Under the pieces are notes generated by a model. The model ran no database searches. It was not told the DNA's origin and was given only the letters and a program-made list of their open reading frames with translations. The translations under genes and the position numbers were made by a program. 12,560 bases of DNA from Bacteroidales bacterium. Lineage in GTDB: Bacteria > Bacteroidota > Bacteroidia > Bacteroidales > ML635J-15. Shown one piece after another: positions 1 through 7,422 of this stretch; position 1 is the stretch's first letter; every line of letters starts with the position of its first letter. Location of the stretch: positions 1-12,560 of the forward strand of contig JALOAQ010000087.1 of assembly GCA_023228725.1 (NCBI GenBank), written 5' to 3'.

Positions 1-110
1 CTAGTCGTAGCTCAGGCTCTTCATATTCAGGAAGCTCATCCGGCGGCGGAAGAAGTGGAGGTTCGTCAAGCTCAAGTTTTGGTGGTTCTAGTTCAGGAGG
101 TAGAAGATAA
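1..110 (+). CDS. C-terminal fragment of an unidentified protein with a Ser/Gly/Arg-rich tail
   Basis: Reading from position 3, an open frame runs in from the left window edge and ends at a TAA at 108-110. The 35 visible residues are almost only Ser and Gly with scattered Arg and single Tyr and Phe residues, ending in Gly-Gly-Arg-Arg. The stretch is visibly richer in G+C than what follows, as Gly/Ser codons force. It ends 20 bp before the outer-membrane protein gene at 131 on the same strand, so the two may be cotranscribed. Such low-complexity tails occur at the C-termini of many unrelated envelope and RNA-binding proteins, so no family or function can be given. It could also be a chance open frame, but the continuous Ser/Gly composition and the close spacing to the next gene argue for a real 3' end. 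Confidence 0.6.
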   Translation, partial: SRSSGSSYSGSSSGGGRSGGSSSSSFGGSSSGGRR

Positions 111-130
111 ATTTATTAAATTTTAAACTT

Positions 131-1594
131 ATGAAAAAGTCATTAATATTCGCAATTATTTCGCTAACGTTTTGTACAGGCTTATTAGCTCAAAACGAAG
201 TGGACGCTCTAAGATATTCTTATTTAATTCCAGGAGGAACTGCTAGATATAACGCTATGGGTGGCTCGTTTGGTGCTTTGGGTGCCGACCCATCTGTTAT
301 TAGCTTTAATCCTGCAGGATTAGGAATATATAAAAGTTCAGAGTTCTCTTTCTCAACAGGATTTGCACTAACACAAAATTATGCAACAATTAATAATAAT
401 CAAGCATCAGATTTTGATTTTAATTTTAATATTAATAATATTTCATACATTAACTCTATTAATATAAAAGAAAACAGCGGATTAAAATCATTGAATTTTG
501 GCTTTGCTTATAATCGTTTAAATAATTTTAATGAAAATATTATAATAAAAAACCCTGTAAGTGTAAACTCCTTAACAGATTGGTTGGCCGCCAGCGGAGA
601 TAGAATCTTATGGTCAGACTTAGGCAATAAAGACCAGTTTTATAGTAAATTAGCTTGGGAAACTTATCTAATCGACCAAAACTTACCTGATACTTTTAGT
701 TATGTGTCTGCCTTTGCAGGAAAATACGGAATTGAGCAAACACAATCTATTTATCATTCTGGTAATCAAGGAAGTTATGATTTTTCTTTGGCAGCTAATA
801 TTGAAGATAAATTTTTTATTGGTGGTAGTTTAGGCATTGCTTCTGTAAAATTTACTGAGATGAAACGTTTGGAAGAGGTTGACATAAATGATAGTATCAT
901 AGGATTTAATGCACTTTATTTTACAGAAAAATTAGACACTAGAGGTAATGGCTTAAATTTTAAATTTGGCTTTTTATACTCTCCAATACCATGGATGCGA
1001 ATTGGTGCAGGAGTTCACACTCCAACTTTTTATAAACTTCGCGATGAATATTCTACAAAAGCAGAATCCAACTTTACTGACGCGAATAAGTCTTTAAGCG
1101 AAAGTTCACCCTTAGGACGTTTTGATTACCAACTGTCAACACCTTTTCGTGCAAATGCGAGTTTAGGTTTAATTTTAGCTGGTCAATTTTTACTTAATAT
1201 TGATTACGACTATTTAGATTATTCTAAAGCAAGATTAAGAAGTTTTGATTATGGATTTTATGGTGAAAATGAAAATATCATGAAGACATATTCTCAAGCA
1301 CATAATCTTAGATTAGGTCTTGAATATAGAATGGGTGGAATTGCATTCAGAACTGGTCTAGCATATTTTGATTCTCCGTTTAAATCTGGTCATATTAATC
1401 AAGATTCTTACTATATGACTTATAATGGTGGTGTTGGCTTTAGAACAAATTCTCTGTATTTTGACATAGCTTATTCTTTTATAAATAATAAAATAAATTA
1501 TTATATGTATGAAGGACTTGGCGTTGATAGTCCAGAAACATTGTTAAAAATGCACAGACATAGATTAGTTTTAAGTTTAGGATTCAAATTCTAA
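131..1594 (+). CDS. OmpP1/FadL/TodX-family outer-membrane transport protein
   Basis: Predicted outer-membrane beta-barrel of 487 residues. Family members (FadL, TodX) carry hydrophobic molecules such as long-chain fatty acids across the outer membrane; Bacteroidota homologues are often labelled hemin receptor without proof. Residues 1-20 form a signal peptide: Lys-Lys start, hydrophobic core, cleavage probably after Leu-Leu-Ala. The mature N-terminus has the family's Gly-rich start and an Asn-Pro-Ala-Gly-Leu motif at residues 60-64, as in FadL relatives. The rest alternates aromatic and polar residues like amphipathic beta-strands, and the chain ends in Phe, the usual last residue of barrels inserted by BamA. 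The length is normal for the family. The ATG is preceded by an A/T-rich leader with no Shine-Dalgarno sequence. It lies 20 bp after the Ser/Gly-rich gene. The family is fairly sure; the substrate is unknown. Confidence 0.86.
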   Translation: MKKSLIFAIISLTFCTGLLAQNEVDALRYSYLIPGGTARYNAMGGSFGALGADPSVISFNPAGLGIYKSSEFSFSTGFALTQNYATINNNQASDFDFNFNINNISYINSINIKENSGLKSLNFGFAYNRLNNFNENIIIKNPVSVNSLTDWLAASGDRILWSDLGNKDQFYSKLAWETYLIDQNLPDTFSYVSAFAGKYGIEQTQSIYHSGNQGSYDFSLAANIEDKFFIGGSLGIASVKFTEMKRLEEVDINDSIIGFNALYFTEKLDTRGNGLNFKFGFLYSPIPWMRIGAGVHTPTFYKLRDEYSTKAESNFTDANKSLSESSPLGRFDYQLSTPFRANASLGLILAGQFLLNIDYDYLDYSKARLRSFDYGFYGENENIMKTYSQAHNLRLGLEYRMGGIAFRTGLAYFDSPFKSGHINQDSYYMTYNGGVGFRTNSLYFDIAYSFINNKINYYMYEGLGVDSPETLLKMHRHRLVLSLGFKF

Positions 1595-1783
1595 TCAAGT
1601 TTTAGCAAAAGTCAAGCTTTTATTGTGTAAGAAAATACAAATGTATCATATTATGTGAAGTTTGTATATTTTAGCAATCAAATTCAAAACCTTTTTTGTT
1701 TAAATACGTAATGACTACGAACTAAACAATAAATTTTTACAAAAATATTTAATAATAATAATCAGATATATTTCAAATAAAAA
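1595..1783 (+). promoter_or_regulatory. Intergenic spacer presumed to hold the sigma factor gene promoter
   Basis: This 189-bp A/T-rich gap separates the barrel protein gene from the sigma factor gene and is the longest gap between genes here. A near-match to the -7 box, TATATTTC (1767-1774), lies 9 bases before the ATG, and TAAT/AAT runs precede it. No complete -33/-7 promoter, strong terminator, RNA gene or conserved small frame could be recognised. Confidence 0.3.
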
Positions 1784-2644
1784 ATGAGACAATTAAAAAT
1801 TACAAAATCAATTACCAATAGAGAAAGTGCTTCTTTAGATAAATATTTACAAGAAATTGGAAGAGAAGAGCTTATAACTGTTGATGAAGAAGTAGAACTA
1901 GCTCAACGCATTAAACAAGGCGATAGAGTAGCTTTAGAAAAGCTTACGCGTGCAAATTTGCGATTTGTTGTTTCTGTTGCAAAACAATACCAAAACCAAG
2001 GTTTAAGTTTACCTGACTTGATAAACGAAGGAAATTTAGGTTTAATGCGTGCTGCAGAAAAATTTGACGAAACCAGAGGATTTAAGTTTATTTCTTATGC
2101 AGTTTGGTGGATACGACAATCAATTTTACAAGCTTTAGCAGAACAATCAAGAATAGTTAGATTGCCATTAAATCAAGTTGGTTCATTAAATAAAATTAAT
2201 AAAGCCTTCTCAAAATTTGAACAAGAAAATGAAAGAAAACCAACTTCGGCCGAACTGGCAAAAGCTCTTGATTTGTCCGAAGAAAAAGTAAATGATACAT
2301 TAAGAGTTTCAGGTCGCCATATTTCTGTAGATGCTCCATTTGTGCAAGGCGAAGAAAATTCTTTATTAGATGTACTTGAAAATACAGATTTACCTAATAC
2401 TGATTCACAACTTATAAAAGAATCTTTATCTAAAGAAATAGAAAGAGCTTTAGCAACTTTAACCGATAGAGAAAGAGATATTGTTAAATTATTCTTCGGA
2501 ATCTCTTGTCCAGATATGACTTTAGAAGAAATTGGCGACCAATTTGGTTTAACACGTGAAAGAGTACGTCAAATAAAAGAAAAAGCTATCAGAAGATTGC
2601 GACACTCGTCAAGAAGCAAATTATTAAAAACTTATTTAGGATAA
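1784..2644 (+). CDS. rpoD: Primary RNA polymerase sigma factor, sigma-70 family (Bacteroidota RpoD/SigA type)
   Basis: Housekeeping sigma factor that directs RNA polymerase to most promoters. Domains in order: region 1.2 (about residues 17-50), region 2 with the core-binding and -10 recognition helices (about 55-125, including the conserved Asp-Leu-Ile-Asn-Glu-Gly and Tyr-Ala-Val-Trp-Trp-Ile-Arg segments), region 3 (about 135-210), and region 4 with the C-terminal helix-turn-helix (about 246-272, with Thr-Arg-Glu-Arg-Val-Arg-Gln-Ile). Region 1.1 is absent. At 286 residues it matches the compact primary sigma factor of Bacteroidota, which recognises a -33 TTTG / -7 TAnnTTTG promoter; such -7 boxes occur elsewhere in this window. 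The start is the first ATG, with an A-rich leader. The last 9 bp overlap the 3' end of the convergent glycosyltransferase gene. An alternative group 2 sigma factor is less likely given the gapless match to the primary type. Confidence 0.96.
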   Translation: MRQLKITKSITNRESASLDKYLQEIGREELITVDEEVELAQRIKQGDRVALEKLTRANLRFVVSVAKQYQNQGLSLPDLINEGNLGLMRAAEKFDETRGFKFISYAVWWIRQSILQALAEQSRIVRLPLNQVGSLNKINKAFSKFEQENERKPTSAELAKALDLSEEKVNDTLRVSGRHISVDAPFVQGEENSLLDVLENTDLPNTDSQLIKESLSKEIERALATLTDRERDIVKLFFGISCPDMTLEEIGDQFGLTRERVRQIKEKAIRRLRHSSRSKLLKTYLG

Positions 2645-3454
2645 TTTTTTACTAAAATAATTCAAACCAAAACTAAATTTACTAAGTTTAAATTTAATTA
2701 TAAGAGCCTTGAAAAAATGGGCTTTATTAATATTTACCGTATTTTCATTCGCAAGTTTAGCATATAAAGAGTTTTTTAAAAAAGTGGTTTTATCAATTTT
2801 ATTCCGTCTCCATTCTTCGTTTACCCAATGAATAATATACCAATTTTGCGGAATTTCTACTTCTTTTGCTAAAAACTTGCGAATTACATTCCAAGAATCC
2901 GGGTTTGAAAAGCTTCTAATATAACTCGTTAATCCTAATTCTTTAACATTATCAACTAAAATTTGAATTGGAAGATGCCAATCTCTATTATTTTCAGTAA
3001 CTTTTTCAACAGCTTCTTCAAAGCATTTTTTCATAAGTAAGCTGTTTTTTGGGCATTTCATAATATTACCTACAAGTTTTAAATCATGATGAGTTCTAAA
3101 AACATAATCAGTTTCAAAATCTAAGGCTTTTAAACAAGTAACATCCATATCCGTCCACCAGCCACCATGTAAATATAAAAGTTTATATCTAAAAATATCG
3201 CTAAATCCGGCGTAAGAACCTTTTCCATGCCCAAATTGATTTGAATATTTATAAGAAAAAACTTTTGACTTAGGAAAAATTTCATTAGCGTCTTTTAAAA
3301 TAACAGCTTTAGGTAATTCGGTTTTTAATTCATTATAGCTCCATAATACAAAACTATGACCCTTATTTAAAAATGAATTAATTGTTAATAATTCGGTTGA
3401 AGACAAATATTCCCCAATCCATAAGGCATTAACAGTTTTATTGCTTTTGTCCAT
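2636..3454 (-). CDS. DXD-motif sugar-donor glycosyltransferase (GT32 / Gly_transf_sug-like)
   Basis: Predicted cytoplasmic GT-A glycosyltransferase using a nucleotide-sugar donor. With the ATG at 3454 it has 272 residues. The N-terminus (Leu-Trp-Ile-Gly, then a Gly-His-Ser-Phe-Val-Leu-Trp-Ser-Tyr strand) is the typical opening of the Gly_transf_sug / alpha-1,4-glycosyltransferase group. Residues 81-104 carry the family core: a Ser-Asp-Ile-Phe-Arg-Tyr helix, a Leu-His-Gly-Gly loop, then Asp-Met-Asp (102-104), the DXD motif binding metal and sugar nucleotide. An Ile-His-Trp segment at 208-210 is also typical. There is no signal peptide or membrane helix, but the C-terminal 30 residues are Lys- and aromatic-rich and could touch the membrane. 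The frame stays open upstream to a GTG at 3502, but an exact -7 box (3475-3482) lies between, so I prefer the ATG at 3454. The substrate is unknown; capsule, LPS or protein glycan synthesis are options. Confidence 0.87.
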   Translation of the reverse strand: MDKSNKTVNALWIGEYLSSTELLTINSFLNKGHSFVLWSYNELKTELPKAVILKDANEIFPKSKVFSYKYSNQFGHGKGSYAGFSDIFRYKLLYLHGGWWTDMDVTCLKALDFETDYVFRTHHDLKLVGNIMKCPKNSLLMKKCFEEAVEKVTENNRDWHLPIQILVDNVKELGLTSYIRSFSNPDSWNVIRKFLAKEVEIPQNWYIIHWVNEEWRRNKIDKTTFLKNSLYAKLANENTVNINKAHFFKALIIKFKLSKFSFGLNYFSKKLS

Positions 3455-3474
3455 TTTGCTAAATCTTTGAATAG

Positions 3475-3482
3475 CAAAGTTA
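3475..3482 (-). promoter_or_regulatory. Putative Bacteroidota -7 promoter box for the glycosyltransferase gene
   Basis: On the minus strand the sequence TAACTTTG matches TAnnTTTG exactly. It ends 20 bases before the ATG at 3454, leaving a short 5' leader. I find no TTG or TTTG at the usual 17-23 bp upstream, so only half of the promoter is supported. In this A/T-rich DNA a chance match is possible. Confidence 0.42.
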
Positions 3483-3561
3483 ATGAAAATAATGAAAATC
3501 ACTTATTTTAAAAAAAGTAAATTTTAAATTTAAAACATCAATATTTTTGATTTGACTTTAT

Positions 3562-3569
3562 TATATTTG
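3562..3569 (+). promoter_or_regulatory. Putative Bacteroidota -7 promoter box for the radical SAM gene
   Basis: TATATTTG matches the TAnnTTTG consensus exactly and ends 19 bases before the ATG at 3589. Two TTTG copies sit just upstream (3546-3549 and 3551-3554), but at 12 and 7 bp they are closer than the usual 17-23 bp spacing to a -33 element. This makes the call tentative. Confidence 0.45.
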
Positions 3570-3588
3570 TAACTTACAATTTTATGTC

Positions 3589-5091
3589 ATGAAGCAAATA
3601 AATAGTTTTGTAAAATATTATTATCAAAAATTAAGTCGCCTAAAACTTCCATTTATAAAATATCCAAATGGAAAAAAGCAAAACTACAAATCGGTTTCTA
3701 AAAGTAAAATGAAAGAATTTAACAAACTTCGTTATCATGGACCCAAAAAACTAGCTTGTTATAATCCTTTTGTGAATTTATTTTTCAATAGTCGCGGACA
3801 AGCTGTAGTTTGTTGTAGAAACCAAGATACGGTTTTAGGAACGTATCCCGAGAATACAATAAATGAAATGTGGTTTGGAGAAATTGCAAAAAAAATGCGT
3901 GAACATATGTTAAATAACGATTTTTCAATGGGTTGTGGATATTGCGAACATCAATTTGAAACTTCCCGCTTTTATGGTTTACCATCAATGCACGCAGATT
4001 ATTATTCAAGCACAAAAATTACTTATCCTAAAATTTTAGAATTAGAATTATCTAATAATTGCAATTTGCAATGTGTTATGTGTTCGGGAATAGTTTCTTC
4101 TTCTATCAGAAAACATAGAGAAAAAAAAGAAGCTCTAAAAATTGTTTATGACGATAAGTTTATTGAACAATTAAAGGAATATTTGCCTCATGCAAAAGAA
4201 ATTAAATTTTATGGCGGAGAACCATTTTTAATTGATAATTATTATAAAATATGGGATTTTCTTTTAGAGATTAAATCTAAAGCAAAACTACATGTTGTTA
4301 CTAATGGAACAAGTTTAAACGATAAAGTAAAAACTTATCTGAAAAACTTAAATTTCACCATCACCGTTTCTTTTGACGCAATGAAAAAAGATTTATTTGA
4401 ATCTATTCGTGTTGGAGCAAATTTTGAAAAAGTTAAGTCAAATATTTTAGAATATTATAAAATTTTGGGTGGAAAAGGCTTATCCTTGAGTGTTACGCCA
4501 ATGAAGTCAAATTGTAGAGAAGTCCCAGAAATTATTGATTTTTGCAATAGTTTAAATGCTACTATAAATATGTCTTATGTGGAAAATCCTGCCGAAATGG
4601 CTTTATGGACAATGACTTCAACTGAATTAAGTGAATTAATAGAGTTTTATAAATCTTATAAATTTAAACCTGTAAAATCTGTTAACTCAGATTATAATTC
4701 TAAGGCTTTTTCGCAGTTTGTAAATCAAATTTCTCAATATCAAAAAATAAACTCTAAGATAGAAAAAGAATATTATTCTAAATTAAAAACTAAAGAAGAT
4801 TGTCATCAAATTATAGAGCAAACTTTAGATTTTGTTTTGCGTGAGAATATAATTTTCGAGTCTGATAAAACAGAGATTTATAGAATTATCAAAGAAATTG
4901 ACACTGAATTATCTGAAAATCATAGAAAAACTTTTTATGGAAATTTAGCAAATTTTCTTGAGACAAAAGGTATTATTTCTATAAAAGAGTTCGTAGAAAA
5001 AGGTTTTGATGCAGAAAAGTTAAAACAAGCCTTAGTAAAACTTTCTGAGCAAGTTAATATTTACAATAGAAATTATAAAAATCTTCTTTAA
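3589..5091 (+). CDS. Radical SAM protein with an N-terminal twitch/SPASM-like Fe-S domain
   Basis: Radical S-adenosylmethionine enzyme of 500 residues; reaction unknown. The catalytic 4Fe-4S site is Cys158, Cys162, Cys165 (CX3CX2C, Cys-Asn-Leu-Gln-Cys-Val-Met-Cys). Gly-Gly-Glu-Pro at 209-212 is the SAM-contacting motif, and a TIM-barrel-like region follows to about residue 330. Before this core lies a second cysteine set: Cys57, 12 residues, Gly70, 4 residues, Cys75 (followed by Cys76), then Cys116-X2-Cys119. The first part fits the SPASM opening CX9-15GX4C, but the later CX5CX3C half is missing, so it resembles a twitch domain binding one auxiliary 4Fe-4S cluster. Such domains usually follow the core; here it precedes it, as in proteins called N-terminal-twitch radical SAM proteins. 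Residues about 340-500 are Lys/Glu-rich, probably helical, and unassigned. It is divergent from the glycosyltransferase gene, which may hint at a shared pathway. Its start is the first ATG. Confidence 0.9.
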   Translation: MKQINSFVKYYYQKLSRLKLPFIKYPNGKKQNYKSVSKSKMKEFNKLRYHGPKKLACYNPFVNLFFNSRGQAVVCCRNQDTVLGTYPENTINEMWFGEIAKKMREHMLNNDFSMGCGYCEHQFETSRFYGLPSMHADYYSSTKITYPKILELELSNNCNLQCVMCSGIVSSSIRKHREKKEALKIVYDDKFIEQLKEYLPHAKEIKFYGGEPFLIDNYYKIWDFLLEIKSKAKLHVVTNGTSLNDKVKTYLKNLNFTITVSFDAMKKDLFESIRVGANFEKVKSNILEYYKILGGKGLSLSVTPMKSNCREVPEIIDFCNSLNATINMSYVENPAEMALWTMTSTELSELIEFYKSYKFKPVKSVNSDYNSKAFSQFVNQISQYQKINSKIEKEYYSKLKTKEDCHQIIEQTLDFVLRENIIFESDKTEIYRIIKEIDTELSENHRKTFYGNLANFLETKGIISIKEFVEKGFDAEKLKQALVKLSEQVNIYNRNYKNLL

Positions 5092-5096
5092 AAAAA

Positions 5097-5125
5097 TTGA
5101 TTTCACATATATTTTTCTTATTTTG
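5097..5125 (+). promoter_or_regulatory. Possible promoter of the DNA polymerase IV gene
   Basis: TTG at 5097-5099 is followed after 18 bp by TTATTTTG (5118-5125), which has one mismatch to TAnnTTTG. This spacing fits the 17-23 bp reported for Bacteroidota promoters. It lies in the 66-bp gap between the radical SAM gene and the polymerase gene, so the polymerase may have its own promoter, although read-through is equally possible. I see no inverted repeat suggesting a LexA-type operator. Confidence 0.33.
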
Positions 5126-5157
5126 TTTCTTTAACCAAGATTAGTTTTTAATCAAAA

Positions 5158-6300
5158 ATGAGTTCACGCAGAATAGTTCATATTGATTTAGACAGCTTTT
5201 ATGTTTCTGTAGAAAGACTGCTTAATTCTCGCTTAAACGGACTTCCAATAATTGTTGGAGGAAGCTCAGACAGAGCTGTTGTTTCATCCTGCTCGTATGA
5301 AGCCAGAGCTTTTGGTGTTCATGCAGGAATGCCAAGTAAAAAAGCAAAATATTTATGTCCAGATGCAGTTTTTATAAAGGGCGACATGGATAATTATTCC
5401 AAATATTCTAATTTAGTTACAAATATTATAGAAGAAAATTCTCCGATTTTTGAAAAAGCCAGTATTGACGAGCATTATATTGATATAAGCGGAATGGATA
5501 AGTTTTATGATTCTTTAAAATGGGCACAAGAATTAAAAACTAAAATTATGAAAAATACCGGTCTCCCAATAAGTTTTGCAGTTTCAGTAAATAAAACAGT
5601 CGCAAAAATAGGCACAGGCGAAGTGAAACCTTTGGGCGAAATTCTTATTACACAAGAAAAAGTAAATCAGTTTTTAGATCCTTTGACAATAAATAAAATT
5701 CCTATGTTAGGTAAAAAAACATTTGAAATTTTAAATAGAATGGGATTAAAAACTATAATAGACATTAGAGAAATGCCCGTGGCTATGTTGGTTAAACTTT
5801 TAGGTAAAAATGGGCAATCAATTTGGGAAAAAGCAAATGGAATAGACAATAACCAAGTAATTCCTTATCAAGAACAAAAATCCATAAGTAGCGAAACAAC
5901 TTTTGAGCAAGATAGTGTAGATATTAATAAAATGCTTGATATAATTTCTGAAATGGCAGTAAATTTAGCTTACAAACTCAGAAAAGATAATTGGCTAACT
6001 GCTACTATAACAGTAAAAATAAGATATTCTGATTTTGACACCCAAACAATGCAAAAACAAATTCCTTATTCTGCTTTTGACCACCATTTAATTTCACATG
6101 CAAAAGAACTTTTCCTAAAATTATATAAACGCAGGGTAATGGTAAGATTAATTGGTTTAAAATTTTCTAAATTAGTGCATGGCAATGTCCAGCTTAATCT
6201 TTTTGAAGATAATGAAGAAGTGGTAAATCTTTATAAAACTTTAGATAAAATCAAAAATAAATACGGCGAACAAATTATAAAAAGAGGAAATTCTTTATAA
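5158..6300 (+). CDS. dinB: DNA polymerase IV (Y-family translesion polymerase)
   Basis: Error-prone Y-family polymerase that copies damaged template DNA with the sliding clamp. The 380 residues give a full-length protein. The palm begins with His-Ile-Asp-Leu-Asp-Ser-Phe-Tyr, where Asp10 binds catalytic metal and Tyr15 stands at the steric-gate position that excludes ribonucleotides. The second acidic pair, Asp104-Glu105, is in Ser-Ile-Asp-Glu-His-Tyr-Ile-Asp. Fingers lie between these, the thumb with helix-hairpin-helix at about 175-235, and the little finger at about 240-345. Gln-Leu-Asn-Leu-Phe at 345-349 is a clear beta-clamp binding motif, followed by a 31-residue tail ending in a Tyr-Gly segment common in Bacteroidota homologues. 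His replaces the more usual Ala after Asp-Glu, which is not expected to abolish activity. It ends 10 bp from the convergent mqnE stop, with no obvious terminator between. SOS control is not visible. Confidence 0.96.
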   Translation: MSSRRIVHIDLDSFYVSVERLLNSRLNGLPIIVGGSSDRAVVSSCSYEARAFGVHAGMPSKKAKYLCPDAVFIKGDMDNYSKYSNLVTNIIEENSPIFEKASIDEHYIDISGMDKFYDSLKWAQELKTKIMKNTGLPISFAVSVNKTVAKIGTGEVKPLGEILITQEKVNQFLDPLTINKIPMLGKKTFEILNRMGLKTIIDIREMPVAMLVKLLGKNGQSIWEKANGIDNNQVIPYQEQKSISSETTFEQDSVDINKMLDIISEMAVNLAYKLRKDNWLTATITVKIRYSDFDTQTMQKQIPYSAFDHHLISHAKELFLKLYKRRVMVRLIGLKFSKLVHGNVQLNLFEDNEEVVNLYKTLDKIKNKYGEQIIKRGNSL

Positions 6301-6310
6301 AAACAAAAAG

Positions 6311-7411
6311 CTATAAATCAGTTTCATTATATTCAGAATCTCTTTCTATAGCATAAAATCCTGCTGTTTTTGCAATTTCTTGAATTTCTTTAGGATTAAG
6401 CTCAGGCTTTTGCTCCCCTCCTGCCATTGAATAAATTTTTGTGGTATTTGAAATTGTGCCATCAAAATCGTCAGCACCAAAAGACATTGCCAAAAGTGCC
6501 GTTTCTTTACCACACATAGGCCAATATGCTTTTAAATGTGGAATATTATCTAAAAATAAACGAGAAATAGAATAATTTTTTAACTCATCAATTAAATTGG
6601 CTTCTTGTTTTAATCCAAGTTTATTCCCTGCAATTTTATATTTTAAAGGAATAAAACAATTAAATCCATTTGTTTCGTCTTGTAAATTTCGCAAAAGTTC
6701 AAGATGTTTTACCCTATCCTCTATTGTTTCAATATGTCCATAAAGCATAGTGCAATTTGTCTTCATACCAAGCAGGTGAGCGTATTTATGCACTTCTAAC
6801 CAAGTTTGAGAATTAGTTTTTTCAGGACATATTTTTTTTCTAATATTATCATCTAAAATTTCAGCACCTCCGCCTGCCAGAGAATTTAAACCAGCGTTTT
6901 TCAAAATTTCCATAACTTCATAAATATTCAAATTATCTAATTTTGAAAAATGTTCTATTTCAACTGAGGTAAAGGCTTTAATGTGTAAACTTGGATAAGT
7001 TGTTTTTATTTCTTTAAATAAATCTGAATAAAAACCAGTTGATTTTTCGGGGTGCAAGCCACCTGTAAAATGCACTTCTGTAATTCCGCTTAGAGTTTTT
7101 TCTTTTAAAATTTCTAAAACATCGTGTTTTTCTAAATCCCAAGCTCCTTTTTGTCCTTTTTGCCTGTAAAATGAACAAAATTTGCATTTATTTACACAAA
7201 TATTTGTAATTTCAATATGAATATTTTTATTATAAAAAATCTTATTCCCATATAATTGTTTTCTTTGATAATCGGCCAGCAAAGCACAAAACATAGGGTC
7301 TGAATTTTCATAAAGAAAAATCGCTTGTTCTCTGCTTATACGTTTATTTTCAATTACATAGTTTGCAATTTTTTTCTCTTGGGAAGAATATTTTGATAAT
7401 AAATTTTTCAT
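6311..7411 (-). CDS. mqnE: Aminofutalosine synthase (radical SAM, menaquinone biosynthesis)
   Basis: Radical SAM enzyme of the futalosine route to menaquinone: it joins the 3-(1-carboxyvinyloxy)benzoate made by MqnA to the adenosyl part of SAM, giving aminofutalosine. The 366 residues show Cys72, Cys76 and Cys79 (CX3CX2C) after Ile-His-Ile-Glu-Ile-Thr-Asn, a Glu-Val-His plus Gly-Gly-Leu-His-Pro loop (112-121), Gly-Gly-Gly-Ala-Glu-Ile at 180-185, Tyr-Gly-His-Ile-Glu-Thr at 224-229, Gln-Asp-Glu-Thr at 244-247, and a C-terminal Glu-Arg-Asp followed by Tyr-Asn. These fit MqnE better than the related MqnC or CofH, though the usual Pro before the Gly run is Ala here. It is the last gene of a tight minus-strand unit, 11 bp after glpK. 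No other mqn genes are in the window, so the pathway must be scattered. It is convergent with dinB. Confidence 0.92.
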   Translation of the reverse strand: MKNLLSKYSSQEKKIANYVIENKRISREQAIFLYENSDPMFCALLADYQRKQLYGNKIFYNKNIHIEITNICVNKCKFCSFYRQKGQKGAWDLEKHDVLEILKEKTLSGITEVHFTGGLHPEKSTGFYSDLFKEIKTTYPSLHIKAFTSVEIEHFSKLDNLNIYEVMEILKNAGLNSLAGGGAEILDDNIRKKICPEKTNSQTWLEVHKYAHLLGMKTNCTMLYGHIETIEDRVKHLELLRNLQDETNGFNCFIPLKYKIAGNKLGLKQEANLIDELKNYSISRLFLDNIPHLKAYWPMCGKETALLAMSFGADDFDGTISNTTKIYSMAGGEQKPELNPKEIQEIAKTAGFYAIERDSEYNETDL

Positions 7412-7422
7412 TTTTTTATAAT

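Noticed and set aside
1607..1621. Small hairpin AAAAG-TCAAG-CTTTT after the outer-membrane protein gene
   Set aside because: Only five mostly A-T pairs and no proper U-tract, so too weak to call a terminator.
1741..1783. TAA/AAT trinucleotide runs before the sigma factor gene as a functional repeat
   Set aside because: Short, imperfect and also seen before glyA (about 11070-11084); ordinary for A/T-rich spacers.
3785..4015. Minus-strand open frame of 76 codons
   Set aside because: Lies wholly inside the radical SAM gene opposite its conserved cysteine region; composition gives no family resemblance, so it is a shadow frame.
5667..5849. Minus-strand open frame of 60 codons
   Set aside because: Antisense to the thumb region of dinB, with no separate start context.
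6311..7411. MqnC or CofH as the identity of the second radical SAM enzyme
   Set aside because: The Gly-Gly-Gly-Ala-Glu-Ile, Tyr-Gly-His-Ile-Glu-Thr, Gln-Asp-Glu-Thr and terminal Glu-Arg-Asp motifs together fit MqnE best.
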